Shown here: in pieces, positions 1 to 8,640 of the stretch | Layout: every line of letters begins with the position of its first letter | Position numbering within the stretch: the first letter of the stretch is position 1 | The notes under the pieces: model-generated | Database searches by the model: none | What the model saw: only the letters and a program-made list of their open reading frames with translations | What the model was told of the DNA's origin: nothing | Made by a program: the position numbers and the translations under genes | IMG/VR virus record: IMGVR_UViG_3300050138_000176 | Span: 22,505-86,504 of that record | DNA: 64,000 bases | From: a virus | Strand: one strand, 5' to 3'

Positions 1-2
1 TG

Positions 3-350
3 ATCGTCGAGGACAACGCGGACGAGGCGTTCGTGCTGGCCGAGATGTTGAAAGGCTACCCGTGCGACGTGGAGACCGTCCGGGACGCCGGCTCCTTCTA
101 CCAGTTTATCGCTGACAACAGGAAGCCGATAGACCTCACCTTCCTGGACATCCGCCTCAACAACGCGGACGGCCTCGACCTGATTAAGACCGCCAACAAG
201 GCTGGCACCATACTTAAATTCATCGTGCTCACCGGCTATCCAAGTGAAGAAATGAGCCTGCGGGCGCGGGAGCTTGGAGCCGTGGCGGTGTTCATCAAAC
301 CGCCAACCACCGAGCAAATGGACGCGCTGTTCGGCCAAATCAGCAAATGA
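3..350 (+). CDS. Receiver-domain (CheY-like) protein, 5' partial
   Basis: The reading frame is open from base 3, so the gene starts upstream of the window; the ATG at 33 lies inside the domain. The translation has the receiver hallmarks: acidic residues in IVEDN, a phospho-acceptor Asp in LTFLDIR, a Thr in IVLTGY and a Lys in VFIKPP. It ends right after the receiver fold, with no output domain. It overlaps the next gene by ATGA and sits beside small membrane proteins and tail genes, an odd place for a signalling domain. Partner kinase and target are unknown. The domain call is confident; the role is not. Confidence 0.85.
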   Translation: MVEDNADEAFVLAEMLKGYPCDVETVRDAGSFYQFIADNRKPIDLTFLDIRLNNADGLDLIKTANKAGTILKFIVLTGYPSEEMSLRARELGAVAVFIKPPTTEQMDALFGQISK

Positions 351-667
351 ATATGGAAGACTATCAATACAAGAACATCGTCGAACAGCTTGCCGAGATT
401 AACGGACGCCTCAAGGTGGTCGAGGACGCGCTGCGCGGCGACCCGATGAAGGGCGTGGACGGCGTCATGGGCAACCAGCGCAAGATGCTGGTGGACTTGT
501 ACGGGACTCCAGAAACAAGGGTGAACGCCATCGTCACCAGGCTGTCCGCCGTCGAGGACAAGGACAACCGCCGCATGTGGTTCATCAGCGGCTGGGCCGC
601 CGGGGCCGGCGTTGTGGCATCGCTGGTATTTGGTGCGGTCAAAGCATTCTTCTTCAAGGAGAAATGA
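347..667 (+). CDS. Small protein with C-terminal membrane anchor (holin/XhlA-like?)
   Basis: 106 aa. The first 80 residues are charged and look coiled-coil forming; one hydrophobic segment (WFISGWAAGAGVVASLVFG, about residues 78-97) is followed by a basic tail. This layout resembles XhlA-type phage membrane proteins that act with holins, but no diagnostic motif is present. The start ATG at 347 overlaps the upstream stop; a second ATG at 353 is possible. It is the first of three consecutive small membrane-protein genes, so a lysis or host-envelope role is an inference from context. Confidence 0.7.
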   Translation: MNMEDYQYKNIVEQLAEINGRLKVVEDALRGDPMKGVDGVMGNQRKMLVDLYGTPETRVNAIVTRLSAVEDKDNRRMWFISGWAAGAGVVASLVFGAVKAFFFKEK

Positions 668-1134
668 ATACCAATTCCATCACCGAGCAGCCGGCAGGCG
701 TATTCCCGGCGACCTGGCTCGCGCTGGCTCCGTTCCTGCTCGTGCTGGCGCTGCTGGTCGCCGCCGTGTTCGTGCTGCCCATCATGCAGAAGCGGGTGCT
801 CGGCCTGGACCCGACATTCGTGAAGATGGTCGCCGGGACGTGCCTGGCCGCATTTATTTTTTCGCAGGCATGGTTTTCGCAAATGGATAGCTTCAAGTAT
901 GTGAACCCGTACGCGCTCTACTGGCTCAAGTACGGGTTCGGAATCGCGGCGGCCATGCTGTTGACATTGGACAAGTTCTTATCAAAAGACTACGCGGAGC
1001 ACGAGCAGAAGGCAAAGGACGCGGCCAGCCACAAGGTCACGGAGACCGAGACGGACATTCATTCAAAGTCGGTGCTGAGAGATCCACCACAACAACTGCC
1101 GGACACCACGGCGCAACCAAAAGACAAACCATGA
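664..1134 (+). CDS. Three-TM membrane protein
   Basis: 156 aa from the ATG at 664, which overlaps the upstream stop; in-frame codons upstream of this overlap the previous gene. Three hydrophobic segments are visible (about residues 15-40, 54-74 and 84-105), followed by a charged tail of about 50 residues rich in Asp, Glu, Lys and Thr. The family is not recognised. Its size, its topology and its place between two other small membrane proteins make it a holin or superinfection-membrane candidate, but the sequence alone does not prove that. Confidence 0.75.
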   Translation: MNTNSITEQPAGVFPATWLALAPFLLVLALLVAAVFVLPIMQKRVLGLDPTFVKMVAGTCLAAFIFSQAWFSQMDSFKYVNPYALYWLKYGFGIAAAMLLTLDKFLSKDYAEHEQKAKDAASHKVTETETDIHSKSVLRDPPQQLPDTTAQPKDKP

Positions 1135-1373
1135 AACTAATTGCAGACATATCAGTCGGAAGCGGCAGCGGCCTGATCCATTCGCTGCTCGCGGTGCTCA
1201 TTGTGGGCATCTGCATCGGAATCGTTTACGCCGTGGGTCGATGGTTCATTCTGAAGCTCACCCAGTCCGCGCTGGTGATGACCGTCTGGAACGGGTTCTT
1301 CATCCTGGTCGGCGCAATCATTGTCATAAATTTTTTGATGTCTCTCACCGGACATCCATTCATCCAGTGGTAA
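1131..1373 (+). CDS. Two-TM small membrane protein
   Basis: 80 aa, almost entirely hydrophobic, with two membrane segments (about residues 16-37 and 49-70) joined by a short loop containing R and K. It overlaps the previous gene by four bases. No family is recognised. With the two preceding genes it forms a compact membrane-protein cassette that ends at the promoter at 1377. Confidence 0.7.
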   Translation: MKLIADISVGSGSGLIHSLLAVLIVGICIGIVYAVGRWFILKLTQSALVMTVWNGFFILVGAIIVINFLMSLTGHPFIQW

Positions 1374-1376
1374 GGC

Positions 1377-1405
1377 TTGACCCATGGCGGCGGTCGCCGT
1401 AACCT
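1377..1405 (+). promoter_or_regulatory. Putative sigma70-type promoter
   Basis: TTGACC (1377-1382), a 17-base spacer and TAACCT (1400-1405). The start codon at 1417 lies 11 bases after the -10 box, so the transcript would have almost no leader. It follows the stop of the membrane-protein cassette and would drive the tail genes. Confidence 0.5.
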
Positions 1406-1416
1406 GACTGCCTATT

Positions 1417-2037
1417 ATGGATAATAAAACTACAAATCAACCAATCAAGATCAAGATGTCGGCGCTGCTCGACGGGCAGCGGTATCTCATGCAAGGCGGC
1501 CAGCAGGTGCTGTTCGTGCCATTCAACGAAGCCCTGCGCGCCCTGGCGAACGACCCGGTGCAGGAGTTCAAAACCAAGTACCGGGCCGGGCGGACGCTGG
1601 ACCAGTGCGAGCGGCTGCTCAAGGACTTCGCCAAGACACGGGACGCGCTGATCGAGCAGCACGGCGTCAAGCAGTCCGTGGTGTTCGGCAGGCGCAAGGC
1701 TGAACTGGAGGCCATGATCGACCCTGCCGGACCGGGAGTGACCATCAAGGCGGTTGACCCCATAGCCAATGAACTCAAGCAACTCACGCAGCACCTGGAG
1801 GCCATCGCCAAGAACCCGGCGCTGGACGCCTACACAATCGACCCGCAGGACGTGGAGGCCAACGCGGCGTTCCGCAAGGACATGGACGAGGCTGCTGCGT
1901 CTGAGATCGAGCTGACGCACCTGGCAGGCCCGTTGAAGCTGGTCGAGTCCAAGACCGTGAAAGGCGAGGAGGTCGCCTGCGCGCTGACCGGCGAGCAACT
2001 GGCGCTGCTGGCCGACCTGATCGAGCCGCCGCAGTAA
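1417..2037 (+). CDS. Hypothetical tail-region protein before tape measure
   Basis: 206 aa, soluble, mixed alpha/beta composition, no signal peptide. I do not recognise the family. It lies immediately upstream of the tape-measure-like gene, the position usually held by tail-assembly chaperones; no frameshifted second product is evident. The start ATG follows the promoter at 1377 with no obvious Shine-Dalgarno sequence, consistent with a near-leaderless mRNA. Confidence 0.75.
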   Translation: MDNKTTNQPIKIKMSALLDGQRYLMQGGQQVLFVPFNEALRALANDPVQEFKTKYRAGRTLDQCERLLKDFAKTRDALIEQHGVKQSVVFGRRKAELEAMIDPAGPGVTIKAVDPIANELKQLTQHLEAIAKNPALDAYTIDPQDVEANAAFRKDMDEAAASEIELTHLAGPLKLVESKTVKGEEVACALTGEQLALLADLIEPPQ

Positions 2038-2041
2038 CGCT

Positions 2042-4048
2042 ATGCCAGACCAGGAGTCACAATGGCGGATGGTGCTGAAGTTCGTGACCGAGGCCGCTGG
2101 CCTCAAGGACGCGACTCGTGGCCAGGCTGAACTGACGAAGCAGACCAACGCGCTGACCCAGGCCACCGAACGCTACAACGTGGTCGCGGCGAAGCAGCAG
2201 CGGATCAATAGCGACCTGGCGACAACCGCGTTCCAGAACAAGAAGGCTCCTGACCCGTTCAAGTTCACCGCGCAGGACGCAGCCGAAGGGCAGAAGCGTT
2301 ACGACGCGATGCTGAAGCGGGCCGAAGGTCGCAGGATGGTGTACGAGGGCCGGGCCGCGCAGCAGAAGCGCGTCGATCAGCTCTCGTGGCAGTCCAAAGA
2401 CTCCGACTTCCTGGACCCGTTCACGGCGAACGCCGGCAAGGCGGCGGCGGCCACGGAGAAGGTGGGCGCGGCGGCGGCGAAGGCCACCGGCCACGTCAGC
2501 GGCCTGTCGCGGGTCGTGAACCGGCTGGGGTCGGCGTTTGGTCTAAGCGGCATTGGTGGCGTTGCGATGGGAGGATTCGTGGCTGGTGCTTCGATTCTGG
2601 TTGGCATCCTGATAAAGATGGTTTCGGTGGCCAACGAGTTAGCCACGCAGATCAGGGACGTGCCGATTGGAAACTTGGTAAAGCAGTGGGAGAAAATAAA
2701 GGAGGATACCTACGAAGCTGGGCAGGCCACCGACGCCTACTTCCGTTCCTTGCAGCGCATTCTGGCGCGTCCCGAAACCGAGGCCAGTAAAGCCGCCGCC
2801 CGGCTTGCCATGATTAAGGAAGTCGCGGACTACGAGGAGAAGACCGCCGACCACTCACACCAGATGAACCTGTTGCGGATACAGGAGGCCGAATCGCAGA
2901 ACCTGATAAGTCACCAAGAAGCACTGCGGCGCAAGTTCCAAGAGGATGAAGCCTACGAGCTAAAGAAGCTGGCGCTCGAACTCAAGAGCCTGCAAACCGA
3001 ACTTGATTCCAAGAAGGAACTCCTCGAAGCGCAGACCGGCCAAGCGATGGATCTTGGCGATCAAATTAAAAAAGCGTCAGATACCGCTACAGCCGCCGGG
3101 GCGAAGGCGTCGTTGAAGCGCGCCACCTACGATCGTGACTTGAAGCACAAGGAGGCATTGGAGAAGCAGGTGGCTGACTACGACGCACAAATAGCCGACG
3201 CGACCGCGAGCATCAACGCCACCGACAAGTTTACGGGGGCGACCTACGGTTCTAAAGCGTCGCAGGCCGCGTCACTGCACCAATATGTCAAGTTGTGGGG
3301 AACGCACGGCGTTCCGGGAGCGCAAGACGTGCCGGGTCTGGAGGATAACAGGAGCAAGGCCAGCGACGAGCTAGGTGCATTCAGGAGCGGACTGGATAAG
3401 GAATTAAAAGCCGCCCAAGACGCTGAGAAAGCGGATACTCTGGCAAAGGAGGCCGCGCAGGAACTCAAGACACAGTTCGACGCGCTGACAACTTCCATTG
3501 CCGCGTTGCGGATAGAGATACCGAACTTAACCAACCTGACTGGACGCAAGGCTGCGGACATTACCGCTGAGGAGCGAGACGCGCATAGGAAAATGGTTCA
3601 GGAGCGGGTTGCCTCAGTGGCGGCTAAAGAAGCAGCGAAAGACATCGCGCCAGGTGGTGCTGGTTCGATACTTATGTGGGGAACTGACAAGGCGAAATGG
3701 GATAGAACCGCGCCTCAGAATCGCGGTGGAATGAACCCGCCACAGCCGTACTTCAACCCGTCCCTCGTGGACCCGGTTTCCGGTATGCCCTACCCTGCCG
3801 GTCAGAAGCTCAATCAGGATCAATGGAACGTGCGGCAGTACGGCAACCGGGCGCCTGGCGGTGCTGGCAACGACTACTCCCAGATTCCTGGTGAATTGCA
3901 GCCGTTGGCAGAGAGCATTAGTAAGGAAACCGCCAACCTGAATAAAGGGATTTTTACAGGATTCTCCAGCGTTCACGACGAGCTAATTGATATCAATCGC
4001 AAAATAGCCGAGTTCAACGAGCGCATGAAGGACATGCGGAATAACTGA
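2042..4048 (+). CDS. Tape-measure-like tail protein
   Basis: 668 aa. The sequence is dominated by Ala/Lys/Glu/Gln-rich coiled-coil stretches (residues 20-160 and about 250-520), with a Gly-rich hydrophobic segment at about residues 165-200 (SGIGGVAMGGFVAGAS onwards). This architecture is typical of phage tape-measure proteins, which set tail length and reach the host membrane. The C-terminal 110 residues are Pro/Gly/Asn-rich. At 668 aa it predicts a short to medium tail if the usual length relation holds. It is followed after 4 bases by another tail gene. Confidence 0.75.
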   Translation: MPDQESQWRMVLKFVTEAAGLKDATRGQAELTKQTNALTQATERYNVVAAKQQRINSDLATTAFQNKKAPDPFKFTAQDAAEGQKRYDAMLKRAEGRRMVYEGRAAQQKRVDQLSWQSKDSDFLDPFTANAGKAAAATEKVGAAAAKATGHVSGLSRVVNRLGSAFGLSGIGGVAMGGFVAGASILVGILIKMVSVANELATQIRDVPIGNLVKQWEKIKEDTYEAGQATDAYFRSLQRILARPETEASKAAARLAMIKEVADYEEKTADHSHQMNLLRIQEAESQNLISHQEALRRKFQEDEAYELKKLALELKSLQTELDSKKELLEAQTGQAMDLGDQIKKASDTATAAGAKASLKRATYDRDLKHKEALEKQVADYDAQIADATASINATDKFTGATYGSKASQAASLHQYVKLWGTHGVPGAQDVPGLEDNRSKASDELGAFRSGLDKELKAAQDAEKADTLAKEAAQELKTQFDALTTSIAALRIEIPNLTNLTGRKAADITAEERDAHRKMVQERVASVAAKEAAKDIAPGGAGSILMWGTDKAKWDRTAPQNRGGMNPPQPYFNPSLVDPVSGMPYPAGQKLNQDQWNVRQYGNRAPGGAGNDYSQIPGELQPLAESISKETANLNKGIFTGFSSVHDELIDINRKIAEFNERMKDMRNN

Positions 4049-4052
4049 CACC

Positions 4053-6173
4053 ATGCCCACCATCGGCACAAACCTCTGGACGCTGACCTACGACCCGACC
4101 GGCGCCAACGTGGAGCAGGCGCTGGCCGACTGGGGCATAACCGGCATGCGGATCGAGTACGTGTCGCAGGCGATGGACACCGTGGCGTTCCGGCTCGCCG
4201 GCTCCAATGTGGACGACCCTCTGGTGTTCGCGTTCCTGAAGGAGTGTGTCATCAAGAGCGGCCGCACCAGCACCGACGGCGTGGTGTTCAGCGGCGGCAG
4301 GTCCCGGTTCCGCGGCCTGGTGCTTGAGCCGAAGCGGGCAGCTCAGGGAGGCGACGAGTCCATGACCTACAAGCTCGGCGGCCCGTGGTGGTACTTCGAG
4401 AATCTGACCGCCGAGGTGGATTTCAAGATCATCACCGCCATCGCTCCAGGCGGCGCCATCACCTACGCGACCTTCCGCAGCACCCATTTCCTGCTGAATT
4501 GGAATGCGCAGAACCTGCGGCAGACCACCGGACAAATAATTGAGGAGATGGTGAAACTCAGCATCACCACCGGCGCGCCGATGCAGATTCTGCCGGACGA
4601 GACCCGCACTGTGATCAACCTGCCAGGAGAGAACGATGGAACGGCGCTGTGCAGCGCAGGGATACGAAGCGACCTCTACGTGCCGCTGGATGAGGTGAAC
4701 ACAATCTCGGTCGCGGAATGTATCCGTAAAATGTTCCGCTGGACTCCGGACTTGGTTTCATGGTTCGACTACACGACCGACCCATACCCGACGTTCCGCT
4801 GCTGCCGCCACACGGACATGGCGCAGGTTAACATCGACCTATTGGATGGTGGTGACGTGGCCGGAGTGTCCATCACCAGCGCCACGCTGACGCCGCGCTA
4901 CGACCTCCAGCGGCCGTTCGTGAAATTCATCTTCGAGACCACCAACGAGCTGAACGGTCAGAGCACATTCCTGCTCAGTTACCAGACCTACCCGCCCAGC
5001 CCGGACACCACCGGCATCGGCGCGTTCCGTGGCCTGGAGATGACGGTGGCGTTGCAGGGCGCCAACGTGCATACCACCGATGCCACATTGACAAGCCAGG
5101 TGCTGCCGGTTTTCGGTGTAAGTTCATCCGCCGACCTGGCCTACATCAAAGGCAAGTGCAACTGGTTTGCGGATAAGACTGTCGCAGCGCTCACCGTGAA
5201 CAGCGTCTCGTTCCAGCAGGCCGACCCGAACGCGGCTCCAGTGGCGTTCTCTCCCACTTACAATTACGAGATCGTGCAGGGCGGCATCACGCCGTGGATG
5301 AGCCAGGGCGGCGTCCCGGCCCTGTGGGATTCGCAGATAGCGATATTCAACGTGGACTACACGCTGTCGAACGGCGAGTTCACGAAGGGCCACAGCATCC
5401 AGGTGGAGATACGGACGACCAACCTGAACACGAACGGCATCCGCAAGAAGTTCACCGAGGTCAGCGGCACGCCGTTCTCCGAGGCCGTTCCTTCCAACCT
5501 GGCGCAGGAGTTCTACAACGCGGTCAACGTGCTCCAATGGGACGGCGAGCTGAAGTGCAAGCAGGACGAGGCGGACTGGCTCGACCTGGACGGCGCACCG
5601 GTCGGCATCGGGTGCGCGCTCAACATCGACGACAGCGCGCAGTTTGCCGGCATGGCCGCCACGATCCAGCAGGTGCGCGTGGATGTGGACACCGGCAAGA
5701 CTACGGTGAAGATCGGCCCGAACCGGATGCTGACGGTGAACGACATTGTGGACTTGATGCGGGTCGTGCGGCGGCGGCTGGTGCTGCTGCCTCTGTCCAC
5801 GATGACCGGCGGCACGCTCGGCGGCGGCACGTCGCTGGCCCTGGCGGACGCCTACCCGGCCGGCAAGGGGGCGGCGGGCGCCGGCTACAAGCCGGTGGCC
5901 GTGGCCTCGGACAACGGCGGCGCAACGAACAACTACGTGGCGATGAACACGAACCCGCTGGCGTCCGGTCCGGGAGCCGGGTCATGGGGTCTGCTAGTGC
6001 AGCAGGCTGGTGACAATCTTATCAATGTGAGTTACCCGGACGCCATCATAAACGGCGTCAAGCGGCCGGTTGCGCTGCGGCTCTACGACGTATGCACCTA
6101 CGACCCGGCCACTGGAGCGCCGACCGTGCAGCAATGCGTGCTGCTCGGCTCTGTGCCGTTCCCAAAGACGTGA
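4053..6173 (+). CDS. Tail / baseplate hub-like structural protein
   Basis: 706 aa, soluble, beta-rich (many Thr, Val and Gly residues), directly after the tape measure where distal-tail or hub proteins are normally encoded. Several internal stretches (for example NVDYTLSNGEF and VDTGKTTVKIGPNRML) look like a beta-sandwich followed by a hub-type domain, with a Gly/Ala-rich linker near residues 585-625. No enzymatic motif is seen. The function is assigned from gene order and composition, not from a recognised family. Confidence 0.65.
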   Translation: MPTIGTNLWTLTYDPTGANVEQALADWGITGMRIEYVSQAMDTVAFRLAGSNVDDPLVFAFLKECVIKSGRTSTDGVVFSGGRSRFRGLVLEPKRAAQGGDESMTYKLGGPWWYFENLTAEVDFKIITAIAPGGAITYATFRSTHFLLNWNAQNLRQTTGQIIEEMVKLSITTGAPMQILPDETRTVINLPGENDGTALCSAGIRSDLYVPLDEVNTISVAECIRKMFRWTPDLVSWFDYTTDPYPTFRCCRHTDMAQVNIDLLDGGDVAGVSITSATLTPRYDLQRPFVKFIFETTNELNGQSTFLLSYQTYPPSPDTTGIGAFRGLEMTVALQGANVHTTDATLTSQVLPVFGVSSSADLAYIKGKCNWFADKTVAALTVNSVSFQQADPNAAPVAFSPTYNYEIVQGGITPWMSQGGVPALWDSQIAIFNVDYTLSNGEFTKGHSIQVEIRTTNLNTNGIRKKFTEVSGTPFSEAVPSNLAQEFYNAVNVLQWDGELKCKQDEADWLDLDGAPVGIGCALNIDDSAQFAGMAATIQQVRVDVDTGKTTVKIGPNRMLTVNDIVDLMRVVRRRLVLLPLSTMTGGTLGGGTSLALADAYPAGKGAAGAGYKPVAVASDNGGATNNYVAMNTNPLASGPGAGSWGLLVQQAGDNLINVSYPDAIINGVKRPVALRLYDVCTYDPATGAPTVQQCVLLGSVPFPKT

Positions 6174-6427
6174 ACACCATAGCCAAACTCGTTATTCTGT
6201 TCTGCTGCTTTGCCGGACTGGTTCTGGTTGAGAAGTGGCGCGGCGACCGATTGCAGACAGACTGGGACTACAACCGACGCTCTTTGTGGTTCGAGTTCCA
6301 TCATGGCGGCGGGGAAACTATAATTGGCGCTGGTTGGGAAAAGCATTACCCAGTCAACGGTGGATATGATGACGGGTTTTGGAAGCCTTTCTACCTATGC
6401 GAATCTTGGCATACATCGTCGTATTGA
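6170..6427 (+). CDS. Small anchored protein
   Basis: 85 aa from the GTG at 6170, which overlaps the previous stop (GTGA). A single N-terminal hydrophobic segment (AKLVILFCCFAGLVLVE) could be a membrane anchor or an uncleaved signal; the rest is aromatic-rich and soluble. The longer ATG start at 6092 would overlap the upstream gene by 80 bases and is less likely. It overlaps the start of the next lipoprotein gene. Function is unknown; the envelope location is inferred. Confidence 0.55.
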   Translation: MNTIAKLVILFCCFAGLVLVEKWRGDRLQTDWDYNRRSLWFEFHHGGGETIIGAGWEKHYPVNGGYDDGFWKPFYLCESWHTSSY

Positions 6428-6780
6428 TTCCTATTTATCTGACCGGCTGCGCCACCGCTCCAGTCACGCCAGTTCTGCCTCCTGTCACCTCGTCGCCGGC
6501 GCGGCCACCGCTGCCGACCATGCCGCCGGGCATGACAGGACATGCGCAACCAGAGGCCGCTCCACAGTCCGTGCCAGTTCAACAGAAGGCGCATACAACC
6601 GTCGTCGCCGCCGACTGGCCGCCGGTGCCGGGCACCGGGTTCTTTCAGAGCTCGACCGACCTGGTTCATTGGACCACGTTCTACTCGTTCCAAGTGCCTG
6701 ACGGCGGCGGCACGGTGACGGCTACCAACCTGTCTCCGGCATCCGTCATGTTCTACCGGGTCGGGAGGTCGGTTCCGTGA
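6397..6780 (+). CDS. Phage lipoprotein with 'STDLVHW' C-terminal domain
   Basis: 128 aa from the ATG at 6397 (an in-frame ATG at 6379 would place six extra residues before the signal). The N-terminus is a lipoprotein signal with lipobox LTGC at residues 15-18. A Pro/Ala/Thr-rich linker follows, then a short beta domain with FFQSSTDLVHWTTF and FYRV. From memory, such STDLV.W...FYRV modules are common in secreted Verrucomicrobiota proteins, so this may be a host-derived fold. The protein is probably outer-membrane attached. Its place among tail genes suggests an exclusion or lysis role, but that is a guess. Confidence 0.65.
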   Translation: MRILAYIVVLIPIYLTGCATAPVTPVLPPVTSSPARPPLPTMPPGMTGHAQPEAAPQSVPVQQKAHTTVVAADWPPVPGTGFFQSSTDLVHWTTFYSFQVPDGGGTVTATNLSPASVMFYRVGRSVP

Positions 6781-8063
6781 GCGCGTCGGTAGCCTCGCTG
6801 TGCTGCTGCACGGACAACCTGCTGCCGGACTACATCAACGTGCAGGCCGTGGCCGGGTGCCAGTGCTTCGGGCCGCTGCCGTCGGTCCAGGACACGGTGA
6901 CAGTCGGCCTGATCACGTTTCCTGAGAACACCCATTCCATCGACCCAGGGCAGGCCACGCGCCGCTACCTGACCAAGACGATGTCGGTCGTCGGGGTGGT
7001 CGGCGTGTCATTGGAAGGCGGCAATGTGAACGGGAGCTATGATTGCACGATCACCGTGGACCGCGTGAACGGGACGGTGTCCATCGGCGAGAACTTCGGC
7101 ACGGACGCCTCGGCGGCGCTGACCATCCTTGGCCGTTTCCTATCTTTCGTCGCCACGATGGACGCGAGCGGCGGCCGCGGCAACGGCTACAGCTCCGCGC
7201 AGTTCACGCCGGAGACCATAACGGTGTCTGGCTACCACGACCCGTACGGCACGTTCTCCGGCACGCTGGCGGTCAGCGACGAGTACACGCATGAGATGCA
7301 GCAGCAGGACGTGACCAACCTGCTCGCGCTGGTGCCATGGACGCCGGAGCATCCACTGGCTCAAGCGATCCAGAAGTGGCTGTTCCGCTACTTCACGACC
7401 AACTACGCAATCGCGCCCGACCCGGCCATCGCGCTGCTGGTGCTGGAGGGCCAGTTGCACAAGGAGGACTTTGAGAACATCTACATCAGTTACGGACCGC
7501 AAACTGTGTCCGCCGACTTCCTCGACCAGTTCGGCGACATATCTTCCATCGGGCCGCAGTTCTTCAACCCGGTGTTCCCGACATTCCGAAACGGATCAGG
7601 CATCATCCCGGCACCGTTCTCCGCAGGAGGCGATGGAGGCATCTATATATTCGGCGTCGCCGGTCTGGTGTATGGAGTGTCAACACCGCAGTCGGGCGGA
7701 CTGATAACCAATACACAAAACCCGCCGCTGCGCACCGATGGAAGGTTCCTGTTCGGCGACTACTTCAGCCCGGCGACGCGAGGCAACAAGCTGCGGTTCA
7801 CGGACGCCGGGAGCGGCACGGCGGCGGACGGCGGCGTGACTGGCGCGTATCTGGTGTCGCAGAAGACCATGGTGCTGACCACCGGCCTCTACACGCAGTT
7901 CACTGCGTCGCAGGAGTTCGACTTCACGACCGGGCCTGCCGCGCCGGTGACGGCCGACAGTGCGGTGTCGGTTCCAGTGCCGACCGCGTATGAGGCCGTG
8001 CCGCTCCAGTACGTGAATCAGAGCGGTTGGATTAACGAGTTAATGTCCTTATTTAAACAATGA
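6777..8063 (+). CDS. Hypothetical tail structural protein
   Basis: 428 aa from a GTG that overlaps the previous stop. The N-terminus is cysteine-rich (LCCCTDNLL, GCQCFG). The body is beta-rich and Gly/Thr/Ser-rich without membrane segments, as in tail-tip or fibre-associated proteins. No catalytic motif is recognised. It lies between the hub-like gene and the conserved Cys-motif gene, so a virion role is the best guess. Confidence 0.65.
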   Translation: MSASVASLCCCTDNLLPDYINVQAVAGCQCFGPLPSVQDTVTVGLITFPENTHSIDPGQATRRYLTKTMSVVGVVGVSLEGGNVNGSYDCTITVDRVNGTVSIGENFGTDASAALTILGRFLSFVATMDASGGRGNGYSSAQFTPETITVSGYHDPYGTFSGTLAVSDEYTHEMQQQDVTNLLALVPWTPEHPLAQAIQKWLFRYFTTNYAIAPDPAIALLVLEGQLHKEDFENIYISYGPQTVSADFLDQFGDISSIGPQFFNPVFPTFRNGSGIIPAPFSAGGDGGIYIFGVAGLVYGVSTPQSGGLITNTQNPPLRTDGRFLFGDYFSPATRGNKLRFTDAGSGTAADGGVTGAYLVSQKTMVLTTGLYTQFTASQEFDFTTGPAAPVTADSAVSVPVPTAYEAVPLQYVNQSGWINELMSLFKQ

Positions 8064-8347
8064 AGCGCTTCACCGAGACCGAGTTCGCGCCGCCGACCGT
8101 TCCGGCCATGCTGCTGTCCTTCACGGCGGCCGTGGCGCGCTTCGTGGCCGCCGGGCTGCCGGTCGCCAGCGAGGCCCAGTTCCGGGAGCGGCTGGCCGTG
8201 TGCCAGGGCGACGGCGACAAGGCCCGGTGCAGGCACTGGAACGGCAGCCGGTGCCTGGCGTGCGGATGCATAAAGATAAAACTTCACTTGGCTACAGAAC
8301 GGTGTCCGCTTGGAAAGTGGTTGACACCCGACCTGAAACGCGGTTAA
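8060..8347 (+). CDS. Cys-rich 'CxxCGC...CPLGKW' phage protein
   Basis: 95 aa with six cysteines. The C-terminal half carries a compact motif: CRHWNGSRCLACGC, then KLHLATERCPLGKW. This arrangement recurs at the end of tail modules in many phages; its function is unknown to me, and metal or Fe-S binding is plausible. The first 40 residues are helical. It overlaps the previous gene by ATGA, and its last codons contain the promoter of the following gene. Confidence 0.7.
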   Translation: MKRFTETEFAPPTVPAMLLSFTAAVARFVAAGLPVASEAQFRERLAVCQGDGDKARCRHWNGSRCLACGCIKIKLHLATERCPLGKWLTPDLKRG

Positions 8348-8349
8348 AT
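8321..8349 (+). promoter_or_regulatory. Putative promoter, near-leaderless
   Basis: TTGACA (8321-8326), a 17-base spacer, TTAAAT (8344-8349). The ATG at 8356 is six bases after the -10 box, which places the expected transcription start on the start codon itself. The -35 box lies inside the preceding coding sequence. Confidence 0.6.
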
Positions 8350-8355
8350 TGCGCC

Positions 8356-8577
8356 ATGAATAATGATATTGGTAATGTATCAGTTTGGTTTAAACCCTCC
8401 TTTGGCATCCTCTCATTTCGTGACGGCTGGGATCACTACCTGTTGATTTGCGCCTGCTTGTTTAGCTTCTTCGGGTGCGGGCGTATCCTTTGGGAAGAAT
8501 ACCGATTTAACTTCCACCGCAAGAAGCGCGGCGGTAAGAAAGGCCAAAAGCCAGGTGAGCCACACAATCGTTCATAG
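8356..8577 (+). CDS. Single-TM protein, possibly leaderless
   Basis: 73 aa starting at the ATG at 8356, placed by the promoter at 8321. One hydrophobic segment (HYLLICACLFSFFGCGRILW) is followed by a strongly basic tail (RKKRGGKKGQK). No family is recognised. No Shine-Dalgarno sequence precedes the ATG, in keeping with a leaderless message. A terminator hairpin follows 25 bases after the stop, so this looks like a monocistronic unit. Confidence 0.6.
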   Translation: MNNDIGNVSVWFKPSFGILSFRDGWDHYLLICACLFSFFGCGRILWEEYRFNFHRKKRGGKKGQKPGEPHNRS

Positions 8578-8602
8578 CGGTTTCAGATGTTTCTGTTCAT
8601 TC

Positions 8603-8640
8603 GGGTGTTCGTGCTTGTTACACGAACACCCATTTTCTCA
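8603..8640 (+). terminator. Intrinsic terminator hairpin
   Basis: A perfect 11-bp stem, GGGTGTTCGTG (8603-8613) with CACGAACACCC (8621-8631), a 7-base loop and then ATTTTCT. It ends the transcript of the gene at 8356. Confidence 0.75.

Noticed and set aside
1360-2166. 268-codon minus-strand open frame
   Set aside because: Covers two + strand genes and their promoter; no domain and no start signal.
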